Part shown: positions 14,274 through 21,733 of the stretch, piece by piece
Layout of the letters: each line of letters starts with the position of its first letter
Position numbering within the stretch: position 1 is the stretch's first letter
Assembly: GCA_030145015.1 (NCBI GenBank)
Contig: JAQYWI010000075.1
Coordinates: 1-23,076 of the forward strand
Source: Desulfobacterales bacterium
GTDB lineage: Bacteria; Desulfobacterota; Desulfobacteria; Desulfobacterales; JAHEIW01
Length of the DNA: 23,076 nucleotides
Direction of reading: 5' to 3'
The notes under the pieces: model-generated
What the model saw: only the letters and a program-made list of their open reading frames with translations
Told to the model about the DNA's origin: nothing
Databases searched by the model: none
Made by a program: the position numbers and the translations under genes

Positions 14274-15242
14274 ATGACAATCAGTCGACTCAAAACCGAA
14301 AAACGACATCGGTCGTTGTTGCAAAAGGCCGTCAGACGTGGAAATGTCGATCTGGTTTTGACTGCCAGCGCCTTCCTTGAATCACTCGGTTCAAAAGACA
14401 GAAACTGGTATCGCATACGAACCGCCATCATCACATTTGAAGAATGCTGGCCGCTGGGAACGGAATTAATTTTCAATAAAAAGTTCCACAGCAAGGTCGC
14501 CGCCTTAATCCGGGTAACACGATCCGTTAAGGCCCGGGATGCCACCGGACTCGGGTATTTAGCCTATGCATTGTCCCAACGGGACGCATCGGTCCTGGAT
14601 GACACGGCGGACGATAAATCCATCAAGATTGTGGCCAATGCCATCCGGCGCCCCGATGATTTCTGGCAATGGATTGGCTGGCAAAAAACATCCGTCAATC
14701 AAAAAATTCTGATCGAGAATGCCACCCGGTTCAAAAAGGCCGGACTGCCCCATGATAAAGCCGTCATTCAAGCAGCCGCTTATCTGACGGTGACCGGTGA
14801 TTTGCCGCCAATAAAGGATGGGCAGCCCGCGGATCCCAAATTTCCCTACTGGGTTGCCTTCGACGGGCACACCGTCGAAGGCCGGCAGGCCCTGCGGGAT
14901 ATCGCCCGGGATCTACATATTGCGCAGCCCCAACTGGAATGGACCTTTTTTTATTTTGAAGGCGCCTTAACAAATGGAGAAATTCCTTCAAAATGGTGGG
15001 ACCGGTACTGCCATTGGCATTTTCAAAAAATAGATCTGCCGGCCGAAGAGGCCCACCTGCTCTGGGAGCCTGCCAAAGTTCAGGTGGTAGAGGCGCTCGC
15101 CCGGGAAAGCCGCCAGTTACAAAATGAGCTCTACCGCTGGAAATTGTCCAATCAAGAACGCATTGAATCGCTTAAAAGACAGGTTCAATTGTATCTTGAT
15201 CATATGGAGGAGATCCAGCGCGACCAGAAAGATTTATTTTAA
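14274..15242 (+). CDS. Protein resembling a clamp-loader/RarA collar domain, no ATPase domain
   Basis: This 322-residue protein is not firmly identified. Residues 15-60 (LLQKAVRRGNVDLVLTASAF, then NWYRIRTAIITFEECWPLG) resemble the helical C-terminal domain of RarA/MgsA and clamp-loader subunits, where a similar basic repeat is followed by R-x-x-x-x-x-E-D/E. A second recognisable piece, PYWVAFDGHTVEGRQAL, is near residue 195. There is no Walker A or B motif, so it lacks the AAA+ engine. The last 50 residues (ARESRQLQNELYRWKLSNQE onward) are a predicted coiled coil. No Shine-Dalgarno is visible before the ATG. The hairpin repeat that follows would act as a terminator. The resemblance is by eye and weak; a role in replication or recombination is inference. 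Confidence 0.6.
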   Translation: MTISRLKTEKRHRSLLQKAVRRGNVDLVLTASAFLESLGSKDRNWYRIRTAIITFEECWPLGTELIFNKKFHSKVAALIRVTRSVKARDATGLGYLAYALSQRDASVLDDTADDKSIKIVANAIRRPDDFWQWIGWQKTSVNQKILIENATRFKKAGLPHDKAVIQAAAYLTVTGDLPPIKDGQPADPKFPYWVAFDGHTVEGRQALRDIARDLHIAQPQLEWTFFYFEGALTNGEIPSKWWDRYCHWHFQKIDLPAEEAHLLWEPAKVQVVEALARESRQLQNELYRWKLSNQERIESLKRQVQLYLDHMEEIQRDQKDLF

Positions 15243-15254
15243 CCTGAAACCCTT

Positions 15255-15346
15255 TATAGTGGTTGTCAAAAAAACGTTCCGGTATTCAAACGTTTTTTTC
15301 TACAACCGTACAACCGTTTATACCGCAATTCCGTATTCCGGAGCAT
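15255..15346 (-). repeat. Hairpin repeat element, copy B (inverted relative to copy A)
   Basis: Read on the minus strand this matches 4544-4622: ccggaatacggaattgcggt, then the hairpin with AAAAAACGTTT and AACGTTTTTTT arms and the end gacaaccactata. The tail differs from copy A at about three of 24 positions. Copy B has an extra 8-bp tandem duplication (acaaccgt twice, at 15302-15317). The plus-strand hairpin with T-run lies 15 bases after the preceding stop codon and probably terminates it. Its outer edge contains CCGGAG, which is the Shine-Dalgarno for the ATG of the next gene. Confidence 0.75.
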
Positions 15347-15350
15347 TATT

Positions 15351-16178
15351 ATGAAAAGCGGTATACATCAGGAGGTCAAATTGGAACGACAGGATCCAGG
15401 CAAATACTATAAGGCGCTTTTTGATCTTGAAAACAGGGTCGCTGTAATAATTGGGGGAACGGGAGTACTCTGCGGCGAAATGGCGTGGGGACTCCTGCAG
15501 GCTGGCGCCCGGGTGGTTTTGGTAGGGCGAAATAAAGAAAAATCAGATCATCATTTTCAGCGCTGGGGATGTTCCGCGGAAGATGCCCGCTTCTTCAAGG
15601 CAGATGTCACCCAAAGAGATCAAATTGCACAAATTATACCCCAGGTATTGGATTGGTACGGACACATCGATATCTGGATTAACGGCGCAACGATTGCGCC
15701 ACCCGCTCCGTATTTTGAAATTACCGATGAGCAGTTTGAATCTGTAATCGATGTAAATCTAAAGGCGGTTCATATGGCCTGCCAGGCCATCGGAAAGCAC
15801 TGGATCGACCACAAAGAAAAAGGCTGCATCATCAATATGTCTTCGATGGCAGCCATGCGGCCTTTGAGCCGAACCTTTATCTACAGCCTCGCCAAGGCCG
15901 GCTTGCAGAACCTGACTCAGAATCTGGGACGGGAATGGGCAACTTACGGAATTCGCGTTAATGCACTCTGTCCCGGATTTTTCCCGGCAGAACAAAATCG
16001 AGCAATTCTGGATGCACAAAGAGTCGAAGACATTATGCGGCAGACACCCATGGGCCGTTTCGGGGAACCGGAGGAGCTTATCGGCGCAACTTTATTGCTG
16101 GCATCAGAGAGGGCCGGCCAATTTATCACAGGATCCAATCTGGTGGTCGACGGTGGGTTTTCCGTAATGGCGATCTAG
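15351..16178 (+). CDS. SDR-family oxidoreductase, fructuronate/D-mannonate oxidoreductase-like
   Basis: The 275-residue protein is a classical short-chain dehydrogenase. The NAD(P) motif is GGTGVLCG at residues 35-42, the NNAG motif is changed to INGAT, the catalytic Ser is around S164, and Y178-x3-K182 are the catalytic pair. The motif PGFFPAEQNR at 208-217 is the part I associate with the D-mannonate oxidoreductase-like SDR group (YjmF-type), so a sugar-acid ketone may be the substrate. Two starts compete: ATG at 15351 with CGGAG from the upstream repeat, and TTG at 15381 with a perfect AGGAGG five bases upstream. The TTG start would give the more usual N-terminus. The TAG stop lies in the CTAG end of the next element. 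Confidence 0.85.
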   Translation: MKSGIHQEVKLERQDPGKYYKALFDLENRVAVIIGGTGVLCGEMAWGLLQAGARVVLVGRNKEKSDHHFQRWGCSAEDARFFKADVTQRDQIAQIIPQVLDWYGHIDIWINGATIAPPAPYFEITDEQFESVIDVNLKAVHMACQAIGKHWIDHKEKGCIINMSSMAAMRPLSRTFIYSLAKAGLQNLTQNLGREWATYGIRVNALCPGFFPAEQNRAILDAQRVEDIMRQTPMGRFGEPEELIGATLLLASERAGQFITGSNLVVDGGFSVMAI

Positions 16179-16324
16179 AACCCACCTCAAAAATGCATCT
16201 CACGCTCAATGGCTGCGTTGCGATTCGGTTTAAAATGCTCACGTACTCCGTGTACGCGCCGCTTCTAAACCGAATCGACGCCTTGCCCTTGAACGTGATC
16301 TACTATTTTTGAGATGGGTTCTAG
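16175..16324. mobile_element. 150-bp MITE-like palindromic element
   Basis: The left end ctagaacccacctcaaaaa (16175-16193) and right end tttttgagatgggttctag (16306-16324) are inverted copies with 18 of 19 matches. The inner arms gattcggttt/aaaccgaatc and ctcacg/cgtga also pair, so the whole element folds into one long hairpin. Both edges carry CTAG, like the element at 9348-9632, although the sequences are otherwise unrelated. There is no open reading frame or transposase. It separates the first SDR gene from the methyltransferase gene. Confidence 0.8.
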
Positions 16325-16354
16325 TTCGAGATTAGACCTTTACCTGAATCTTGC

Positions 16355-17791
16355 ATGAAAATTAATGCGAAAAATAACAAGACGCATCAAATGAATTCAA
16401 ATGAGACCGAACACGAAGTTGCTGAAAAAATTCATAACGCCGCCATGGCGCTATTGAAAGACCCGGGAATCAAATTGGATCATGACGAGATCTGCAAAGC
16501 GCTTCTGGACGCCGGCGCACAAAAGGGAGTTTCCGCAGATGTCATCCGGTTCCCAAAAGAATTGGTTGCCGAAAAACTTGCGCTTTGTCCCCGTGAGTTC
16601 GTGTTTGCCGACAAAGCGGGCAACGGCCGGCCGGTCAGTGCAAAAAGTGATGCCGTCATCTGGTCGGTCCCGGGGTTGAAAATGTACGAAAATTATGCCA
16701 TCCGCCCATTCACCAAAGACGATATGGCAAGGGTTGCACGGCTACTCGACCAGCTCGAAAATGTTGATGGTGTCTTCGGCTTTGCACTGGATGATGTCCC
16801 CCCCCGCGCGCGGGATGTGGTGGGGCTTCGCGTGATGGCTGAAAATACAAAAAAACATATTCGGGTCCTGTGCTTTACCCCCCAGGGATCGGATATGATG
16901 GTTGAAATGAAAAAAGTGGTCGGCGACTATCCCTGGTTCAGTGTAGGGTTTACGGCTCACGGTCCCTTACGCTGGACAAATCTGGCACTGGAAATTTTCA
17001 AGCGTTCCGCCGGTCACGGCATCCCGACCACCATCAACGGCGAACCTATGGCCGGCGTATCCGGGCCGGTAACCCTGGCCGGGTCAGCTGCAGTGGGAAC
17101 GGCGGAGATACTGGCAGGCATGGTCATCAATCAGATACTTGAGCCGGGTCGCCCCTGCGTCTTTAATCTCGGATTGGCGCACACCTTTGATATGCGTACC
17201 AGTATTGCGGTAACCGGCGGACCTGAAAACCATCTTTTTGCCCAGATGGCCGCCATGATGGGTCGTTTTTATAACTTACCTTCGGCCAGCTGGGTTTCAA
17301 CCGAATCAATGTGTCCGGATGCGCAAACAGCCATAGAAAAGACATGCGGTTTTATAACCCATTTTCAAAGCAGAGTTTCCAACATCTGGTCTGTCGGCCA
17401 GCTGGAGTCCGAGCTTACCTTTTCTCCGGCCCAGGCGGTAATTGACGATGAAATCATCGCTTACGTAAAACGCTATTTAGATGGTATTTCCGTAAACGAT
17501 GAATCCCTGGCAGTGGAGCTGATAAAGCAGGTGGGGATTTCGGGATCGTTTCTGGAACAACCCCATACGGCCAATCATTTTCGAACCGAGCTATTTATGC
17601 CCAAACTCCTGTTCCGCCAGCCCCGCGAGGAGTGGGAAAGCCAGGGAAGCAAGGATCTTGCAAAGCGAGCGGAAGAAAGGGCCCAGGCGCTGATGCAAAA
17701 TACGGTTGACCCCAAACTGGCCGATGATCAGATAAAAGAGTTGGACGCCCTGGCCAACCGGTTTTTGAAACAGATCAATACGAAAGATTAG
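16355..17791 (+). CDS. MttB-family (trimethylamine methyltransferase-like) protein, non-pyrrolysine
   Basis: This 478-residue protein belongs to the MttB superfamily of corrinoid-dependent methyltransferases (TIM barrel). Family segments include HNAAMALLKDPGIKLDHDEI at the N-terminus, GPVTLAGSAAVGTAEILAG, ASWVSTESMCPDAQTAIEKT and SNIWSVGQLESELTFSPAQA with IDDEII. The frame is open throughout, with no in-frame TAG, so it lacks the pyrrolysine of true MttB and belongs with homologues such as glycine-betaine methyltransferase MtgB. Such enzymes move a methyl group from a quaternary amine to a corrinoid protein. No corrinoid protein or reductive activase lies beside it. ATGs at 16355 and 16391 lack a Shine-Dalgarno. 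Its stop is 11 bases before the OYE-like gene, so they are co-transcribed. The amine substrate is unknown. Confidence 0.87.
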   Translation: MKINAKNNKTHQMNSNETEHEVAEKIHNAAMALLKDPGIKLDHDEICKALLDAGAQKGVSADVIRFPKELVAEKLALCPREFVFADKAGNGRPVSAKSDAVIWSVPGLKMYENYAIRPFTKDDMARVARLLDQLENVDGVFGFALDDVPPRARDVVGLRVMAENTKKHIRVLCFTPQGSDMMVEMKKVVGDYPWFSVGFTAHGPLRWTNLALEIFKRSAGHGIPTTINGEPMAGVSGPVTLAGSAAVGTAEILAGMVINQILEPGRPCVFNLGLAHTFDMRTSIAVTGGPENHLFAQMAAMMGRFYNLPSASWVSTESMCPDAQTAIEKTCGFITHFQSRVSNIWSVGQLESELTFSPAQAVIDDEIIAYVKRYLDGISVNDESLAVELIKQVGISGSFLEQPHTANHFRTELFMPKLLFRQPREEWESQGSKDLAKRAEERAQALMQNTVDPKLADDQIKELDALANRFLKQINTKD

Positions 17792-17802
17792 GAAGGTAAT
17801 CC

Positions 17803-19170
17803 ATGGAACCTCATAAACGATTCAAGTTTGCATCCATCGGTGATGTGCGAACAGAATTGGAAAAAATAAAAATATATCTTCCGCTCGCGGATGATAGCGC
17901 CATTCTGCAACAACCGCTCCGGATCGGTAAAAACATCATACCGAATCGAATGGTTGTCCATCCCATGGAAGGGTGCGATGGAAACCCGGACGGTCGGCCG
18001 GCGGAGTTGACCCGGCGGCGTTATATTCGGTTTGCGGAGGGGGGCGCCGGGCTGGTTTGGTTTGAAGCCACCGCTATTGTAGCGGAAGGCCGGGCGAATC
18101 CGAGACAACTGTTGATTAATAAAGATACCTTAAAAGATTTAGGGGCACTCCTGCAAGAAGCATTAAACGCGGCTGTGAATAAAAACGGTTCCGACCGCAA
18201 ACCCTATACCGTTGTTCAGCTCACCCATTCCGGAAGGTACAGCAAGCCGATCTCAAAGCCCCAGCCGATTGTGGCCGTCACCAATCCCTATCTTGACGAA
18301 AAGATTCCGGCTCCAAAACATATCATCACCGATGCGCAATTGGAGAAACTTGAGGATCAGTATGTCGAGGCTGCCGTTATGGCTGCAGAAATCGGGTTTG
18401 ATGCGGTCGATATTAAAAGCTGCCACCGCTATCTCATTTCCGAACTCCTTGCGGCCCACACCCGGGAGGGCGCATATGGGGGCAGCTTCGAGAATCGAAC
18501 CCGGTTTCTGCTCAATATTGTCGCTAAGATTCGAAAAAAACTGTCCGATGCAATCGATGTAACCGTGCGCATGAATGCATACGATGGGATGCCGCATCCT
18601 TATGGATGGGGTGTCGCCCCACAAGATAACCGACAGACCGACCTCACCGAGCCCATCCGATTGGTGGAGCTGTTGCGGGACCTGGGCGTAAAACTGATGA
18701 ACATCAGCGGCGGCAACCCTTATTATAATCCGCATATCAACCGTCCATGGGACTTCGGTCCGTATGTGCCCAAAGAAAACCAGCTGTATGGCGTTGAAAG
18801 ATTGCTCAAAACCGCCCGCGACATCCAAAAGGCGGTTCCGGAAATGGCGATTGTGGCCACCGGTTTTTCATGGTTAAGAGAATTTGGAGCGGCCTGTATG
18901 GCCGGCGGAATACATGAAGGCTGGTTTCAGCTGGCCGGATTCGGCCGTCAGTCATTTGCCTATCCGAATTTTGCGACAGATATCATCAACACCGGAACGA
19001 TGCAGCGCAAAAAATGCTGTATCGCCTGCGGCAAATGTTCCGAACTGATGCGACTAAACAGCGTCACCGGTTGCGTCATACACGATGCCGAAGTTTATCG
19101 GCCGATTTATAAAAAGCTGACGGAAGGCAAACCCTCTCTGGTCGGAAAAGAGGTTGCAGATCATGTCTGA
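17803..19170 (+). CDS. Fe-S Old Yellow Enzyme family oxidoreductase (NADH:flavin oxidoreductase/TMADH-like)
   Basis: The 455-residue protein is an FMN-binding TIM barrel of the Old Yellow Enzyme family: NRMVVHPMEGCDGNPDGRPA near the start, VQLTHSGRYSKP at 138-149 and YGGSFENRTRF at 225-235. The active-site segment is DIKSCHRYLISELL, so the position of the first catalytic His of OYE (H191 in yeast OYE1) is Lys205, while H208 occupies the second. A cysteine motif CIACGKC, then 11 residues, then C (about 405-423) is a [4Fe-4S] site like those of trimethylamine dehydrogenase and 2,4-dienoyl-CoA reductase. Those enzymes have an extra C-terminal FAD/NADH domain of about 250 residues, absent here, so it needs an outside electron partner. 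AGGAAGG precedes the ATG; it overlaps the next gene by eight bases. Confidence 0.88.
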   Translation: MEPHKRFKFASIGDVRTELEKIKIYLPLADDSAILQQPLRIGKNIIPNRMVVHPMEGCDGNPDGRPAELTRRRYIRFAEGGAGLVWFEATAIVAEGRANPRQLLINKDTLKDLGALLQEALNAAVNKNGSDRKPYTVVQLTHSGRYSKPISKPQPIVAVTNPYLDEKIPAPKHIITDAQLEKLEDQYVEAAVMAAEIGFDAVDIKSCHRYLISELLAAHTREGAYGGSFENRTRFLLNIVAKIRKKLSDAIDVTVRMNAYDGMPHPYGWGVAPQDNRQTDLTEPIRLVELLRDLGVKLMNISGGNPYYNPHINRPWDFGPYVPKENQLYGVERLLKTARDIQKAVPEMAIVATGFSWLREFGAACMAGGIHEGWFQLAGFGRQSFAYPNFATDIINTGTMQRKKCCIACGKCSELMRLNSVTGCVIHDAEVYRPIYKKLTEGKPSLVGKEVADHV

Positions 19171-19957
19171 TTCAACACCGGTTATTCTCGTCACCGGCGG
19201 CAGCCGGGGGTTGGGACGCGGTATTTGTCTGAAGCTATCCGAAAGCGGTTATTCGGTTATCATTAATTTTGTCGGTAATGCCGAGGCCGCCGAAAAAACG
19301 GTCGCCGAATGTCAGGATAGAAAAACCCGCCGCGGCCAAAAATTTATGGCGCTGCAGGCGGATATCGGCCAAAAAGATGACCGCCGGAATCTGATCGCAA
19401 GCGGCTTAAAACAATTCGGCAGAATCGATGCCCTGGTAAATAACGCCGGGATCGCCCCCAGAGACCGTGCGGATATCCTTGATGCCACCGAGGCCTCTTT
19501 TGAAGAGATTATGCGGATCAACCTGCAAGGTCCCTACTTCTTGACCCAGCGGATTGCGCAATACTGGTTAACCCAAAAGCCGACACCGCTTTTGAAGGCG
19601 GGATTCACCGTCATCTTCATCACCTCGACTTCGGCCGAGACGGCTTCGACAAACCGCGGCGACTACTGCATCTCCAAGGCCGGTCTCTCGATGGCCGGCA
19701 AGCTGTGGGCGGCCCGGCTGGCGGATCGCAATATTCACGTCTTTGAGCTGCGTCCCGGCATTATGCTGACCGACATGACCGCTGCGGTTAAAAAAAAATA
19801 CGACAGCCTGATTGCAGAAGGTCTTGTGCCGCAATCCCGCTGGGGAACCCCGCAGGATCTTGGCCTGGCTGTAGCCGCCCTGATAAACGGCAGCTTTCCT
19901 TTCTCAACCGGCAGCGTGATCGATATCGATGGCGGCTTTCATATCAAACGACTGTAA
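19163..19957 (+). CDS. SDR-family oxidoreductase, 3-ketoacyl-ACP reductase-like
   Basis: The 264-residue protein is a classical SDR with all motifs: TGGSRGLG at 11-18, NNAG at 93-96, catalytic Ser in TSTSAET near 155, Y168-x3-K172 (YCISK) and the C-terminal IDIDGGFHIK. It should interconvert an alcohol and a ketone with NAD(P)H. The annotation 3-ketoacyl-ACP reductase is generic for the family and unlikely to be literal in this setting; reduction of a keto-sugar acid (KduD-type role) would fit the adjacent glucuronyl hydrolase. I start it at the ATG at 19163, preceded by AGAGG; a TTG at 19154 is also in frame. It overlaps the OYE-like gene by eight bases, so the two are translationally coupled. 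Confidence 0.9.
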   Translation: MSDSTPVILVTGGSRGLGRGICLKLSESGYSVIINFVGNAEAAEKTVAECQDRKTRRGQKFMALQADIGQKDDRRNLIASGLKQFGRIDALVNNAGIAPRDRADILDATEASFEEIMRINLQGPYFLTQRIAQYWLTQKPTPLLKAGFTVIFITSTSAETASTNRGDYCISKAGLSMAGKLWAARLADRNIHVFELRPGIMLTDMTAAVKKKYDSLIAEGLVPQSRWGTPQDLGLAVAALINGSFPFSTGSVIDIDGGFHIKRL

Positions 19958-19991
19958 GGCCTGTGAGCGCGGGCTGTAAAGGGGATCATTT

Positions 19992-21389
19992 ATGCTAAAA
20001 ATTAACGAAGGCATCTCTCCTCAGGATCTTCAACCCAAGCTAAACGCGCTGTTTGAATGCGCCGGCCAGAAAATTCAGGCGATCAAAGCAAGCCGGGCAG
20101 ATTCCGGCCCCAGCCCGGTTTTTACCATCGCGGGCCAATACACCTCCCGGGGGTGGACCGAGTGGACTCAGGGTTTTCAATTTGGTTGCGCTATTTTGCA
20201 ATACGATGCCACCGGGGAAAAAGAATTTCTGGAATACGGCCGCAGTCAAACGCTTGAACGCATGGCGCCGCATGTGAGCCACACCGGGGTCCACGACCAC
20301 GGATTCAACAACATCAGTACGTACGGCAATTTGCGGCGGCTGATGATCGAAGGACGCATTGCCGAAAATGAATGGCAAAAAAATTATTACGAACTGGCGC
20401 TGAAACTATCCGGTGCCGTCCAGGCGTCCCGCTGGACAGCGCTTGCAGATGGACTGGGGTATATCTATTCGTTTAATGGCCCCCATTCTCTTTTCGCCGA
20501 CACCATTCGATCCCTGCGCGCCCTGGTTATCAGCCATCAGCTGGGGCATGTGCTGATGGCCGAACAGGATTGTAAAATCAATCTCCTGCAAAGAGCCCTG
20601 CAGCATGCCGAAACCACCGCCCGTTACAATGTCTACTTCGGCCAGGGCCGCGATGCCTATGACACCCGCGGACGGGTGGCGCACGAATCGATTTTTAACG
20701 TCAATAACGGCGTTTACCGCTGCCCCAGCACCCAGCAGGGGTACGCCCCTTTTTCCACATGGACCCGCGGGCATGCATGGATTTTGCTGGGGTACACGGA
20801 ACAGCTTGAATTCATGCAATCCCTGCCTTCCGCAAAAATCGAAGGGATCGCGCCCGGGGTATTTACTACAAAGGAATCAATTCTGCTTCGTTTCCTTGAA
20901 GTCGCCACGGCGGTGGCCGATTATTACCTGGAGCAGACACCTGTGGATGGAATTCCATACTGGGATACGGGGGCACCCGGATTAGCCCTTTTGGGGGACT
21001 ACCTCGAGCGGCCGGCCGATCCTTTCAACAACCACGAACCGGTGGACAGTTCCGCCGCCGCTATTTCAGCCCAGGGGTTGATTCGATTGGGGAAATACCT
21101 GGAACTGAAGAAAAAAGGTTCACTTGCAAGGCGCTACTTCCAGGCCGGTTTGACGATTGCCGATCGCTTATTTGATGCGCCTTACCTCTCGACTGACCCC
21201 GATCATCAGGGACTTTTATTGCATTCCGTCTACCATCGTCCCAATGCCTGGGACCATATTCCCGCAGGGCAGAAAGTGCCCTGCGGTGAATCCTCAATGT
21301 GGGGAGATTATCATGCCATGGAACTGGGTCTGATGATTTTGAGAATGGCCACAGATAAGCCGTATTATACGTTTTTTCAAGATCTATAG
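19992..21389 (+). CDS. GH88-family unsaturated glucuronyl hydrolase
   Basis: The 465-residue protein is an (alpha/alpha)6-barrel hydrolase of glycoside hydrolase family 88. These enzymes hydrate the C4=C5 double bond of an unsaturated uronic acid at the end of an oligosaccharide left by a polysaccharide lyase, freeing a keto-uronate. The two catalytic aspartates seem present: D102 in VHDHGF and D170 in FADTIRSLRAL. Other family landmarks are WTRGHAWILLGY, GIPYWDTGAP, NNHEPVDSSAAAI and the C-terminal GESSMWGDYHAMELGLMIL. No signal peptide is seen, so it is cytoplasmic, as usual for the family. AAAGGGGA precedes the ATG. It follows the SDR by 34 bases. No lyase or sugar transporter is in the window, so the polysaccharide is unknown; GH105 is a related alternative. 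Confidence 0.88.
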   Translation: MLKINEGISPQDLQPKLNALFECAGQKIQAIKASRADSGPSPVFTIAGQYTSRGWTEWTQGFQFGCAILQYDATGEKEFLEYGRSQTLERMAPHVSHTGVHDHGFNNISTYGNLRRLMIEGRIAENEWQKNYYELALKLSGAVQASRWTALADGLGYIYSFNGPHSLFADTIRSLRALVISHQLGHVLMAEQDCKINLLQRALQHAETTARYNVYFGQGRDAYDTRGRVAHESIFNVNNGVYRCPSTQQGYAPFSTWTRGHAWILLGYTEQLEFMQSLPSAKIEGIAPGVFTTKESILLRFLEVATAVADYYLEQTPVDGIPYWDTGAPGLALLGDYLERPADPFNNHEPVDSSAAAISAQGLIRLGKYLELKKKGSLARRYFQAGLTIADRLFDAPYLSTDPDHQGLLLHSVYHRPNAWDHIPAGQKVPCGESSMWGDYHAMELGLMILRMATDKPYYTFFQDL

Positions 21390-21400
21390 CCCAAAATTTG

Positions 21401-21564
21401 GAACATTGGAGTACTGCAGTGTTGAGTTCGTTCTTTCGTTGCGTGTTCCGGGTTACGAGTTGCGAGTCATGCGCTGCAGCGTTTTGTTTGTAATATTTTA
21501 ACCCGGAACCCGGAACGCGAAACTCGGAACACTTCAATTTCGACACTCCAGTACTCCAGGAACA
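21401..21564. repeat. Nested palindromic intergenic repeat
   Basis: The left arm ggagtactgcagtgttg (21408 onward) pairs with ctccagtactcc near 21547-21558, and inner arms (gtgttccgggttacgag and aacccggaacccggaac) pair imperfectly. The whole forms a long hairpin just after the GH88 gene and could end the operon. Together with AT-rich sequence it occupies the 344 bases before the binding-protein gene. The remaining part, 21565-21733, holds only a promoter candidate and the RBS. Confidence 0.55.
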
Positions 21565-21633
21565 AGACTTTCAAGAACTTTGGGCATCCTCTAAATTACC
21601 TTTTTATTGTTTATAACTCCGATTTTTTTATAA

Positions 21634-21660
21634 TTGACAGATCCTGTCCCTCGTTATAGA
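21634..21660 (+). promoter_or_regulatory. Putative promoter of the binding-protein gene
   Basis: TTGACA at 21634-21639 is perfect. TATAGA at 21655-21660 matches four of six -10 positions with a short 15-base spacer. The start codon is about 73 bases downstream, preceded by an AAAGGAGG Shine-Dalgarno. Confidence 0.4.
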
Positions 21661-21733
21661 AAAAATCAGCATTTATGAATGTTTTCAAACATGGATCGTT
21701 ATCAAAAAAACAATACCCATAAAGGAGGTTGAT

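Noticed and set aside
13839..14324. Minus-strand open frame of 161 codons opposite the secreted-protein gene
   Set aside because: The plus-strand frame has a signal peptide and promoter; the antisense frame has neither and overlaps two plus-strand genes.
16355..17791. Pyrrolysine-encoding mttB
   Set aside because: There is no in-frame TAG anywhere in the gene, so it is a non-pyrrolysine homologue.
18253..18828. Minus-strand open frame of 191 codons inside the OYE-like gene
   Set aside because: It is antisense to conserved flavin-enzyme motifs, with no RBS and no familiar motif.
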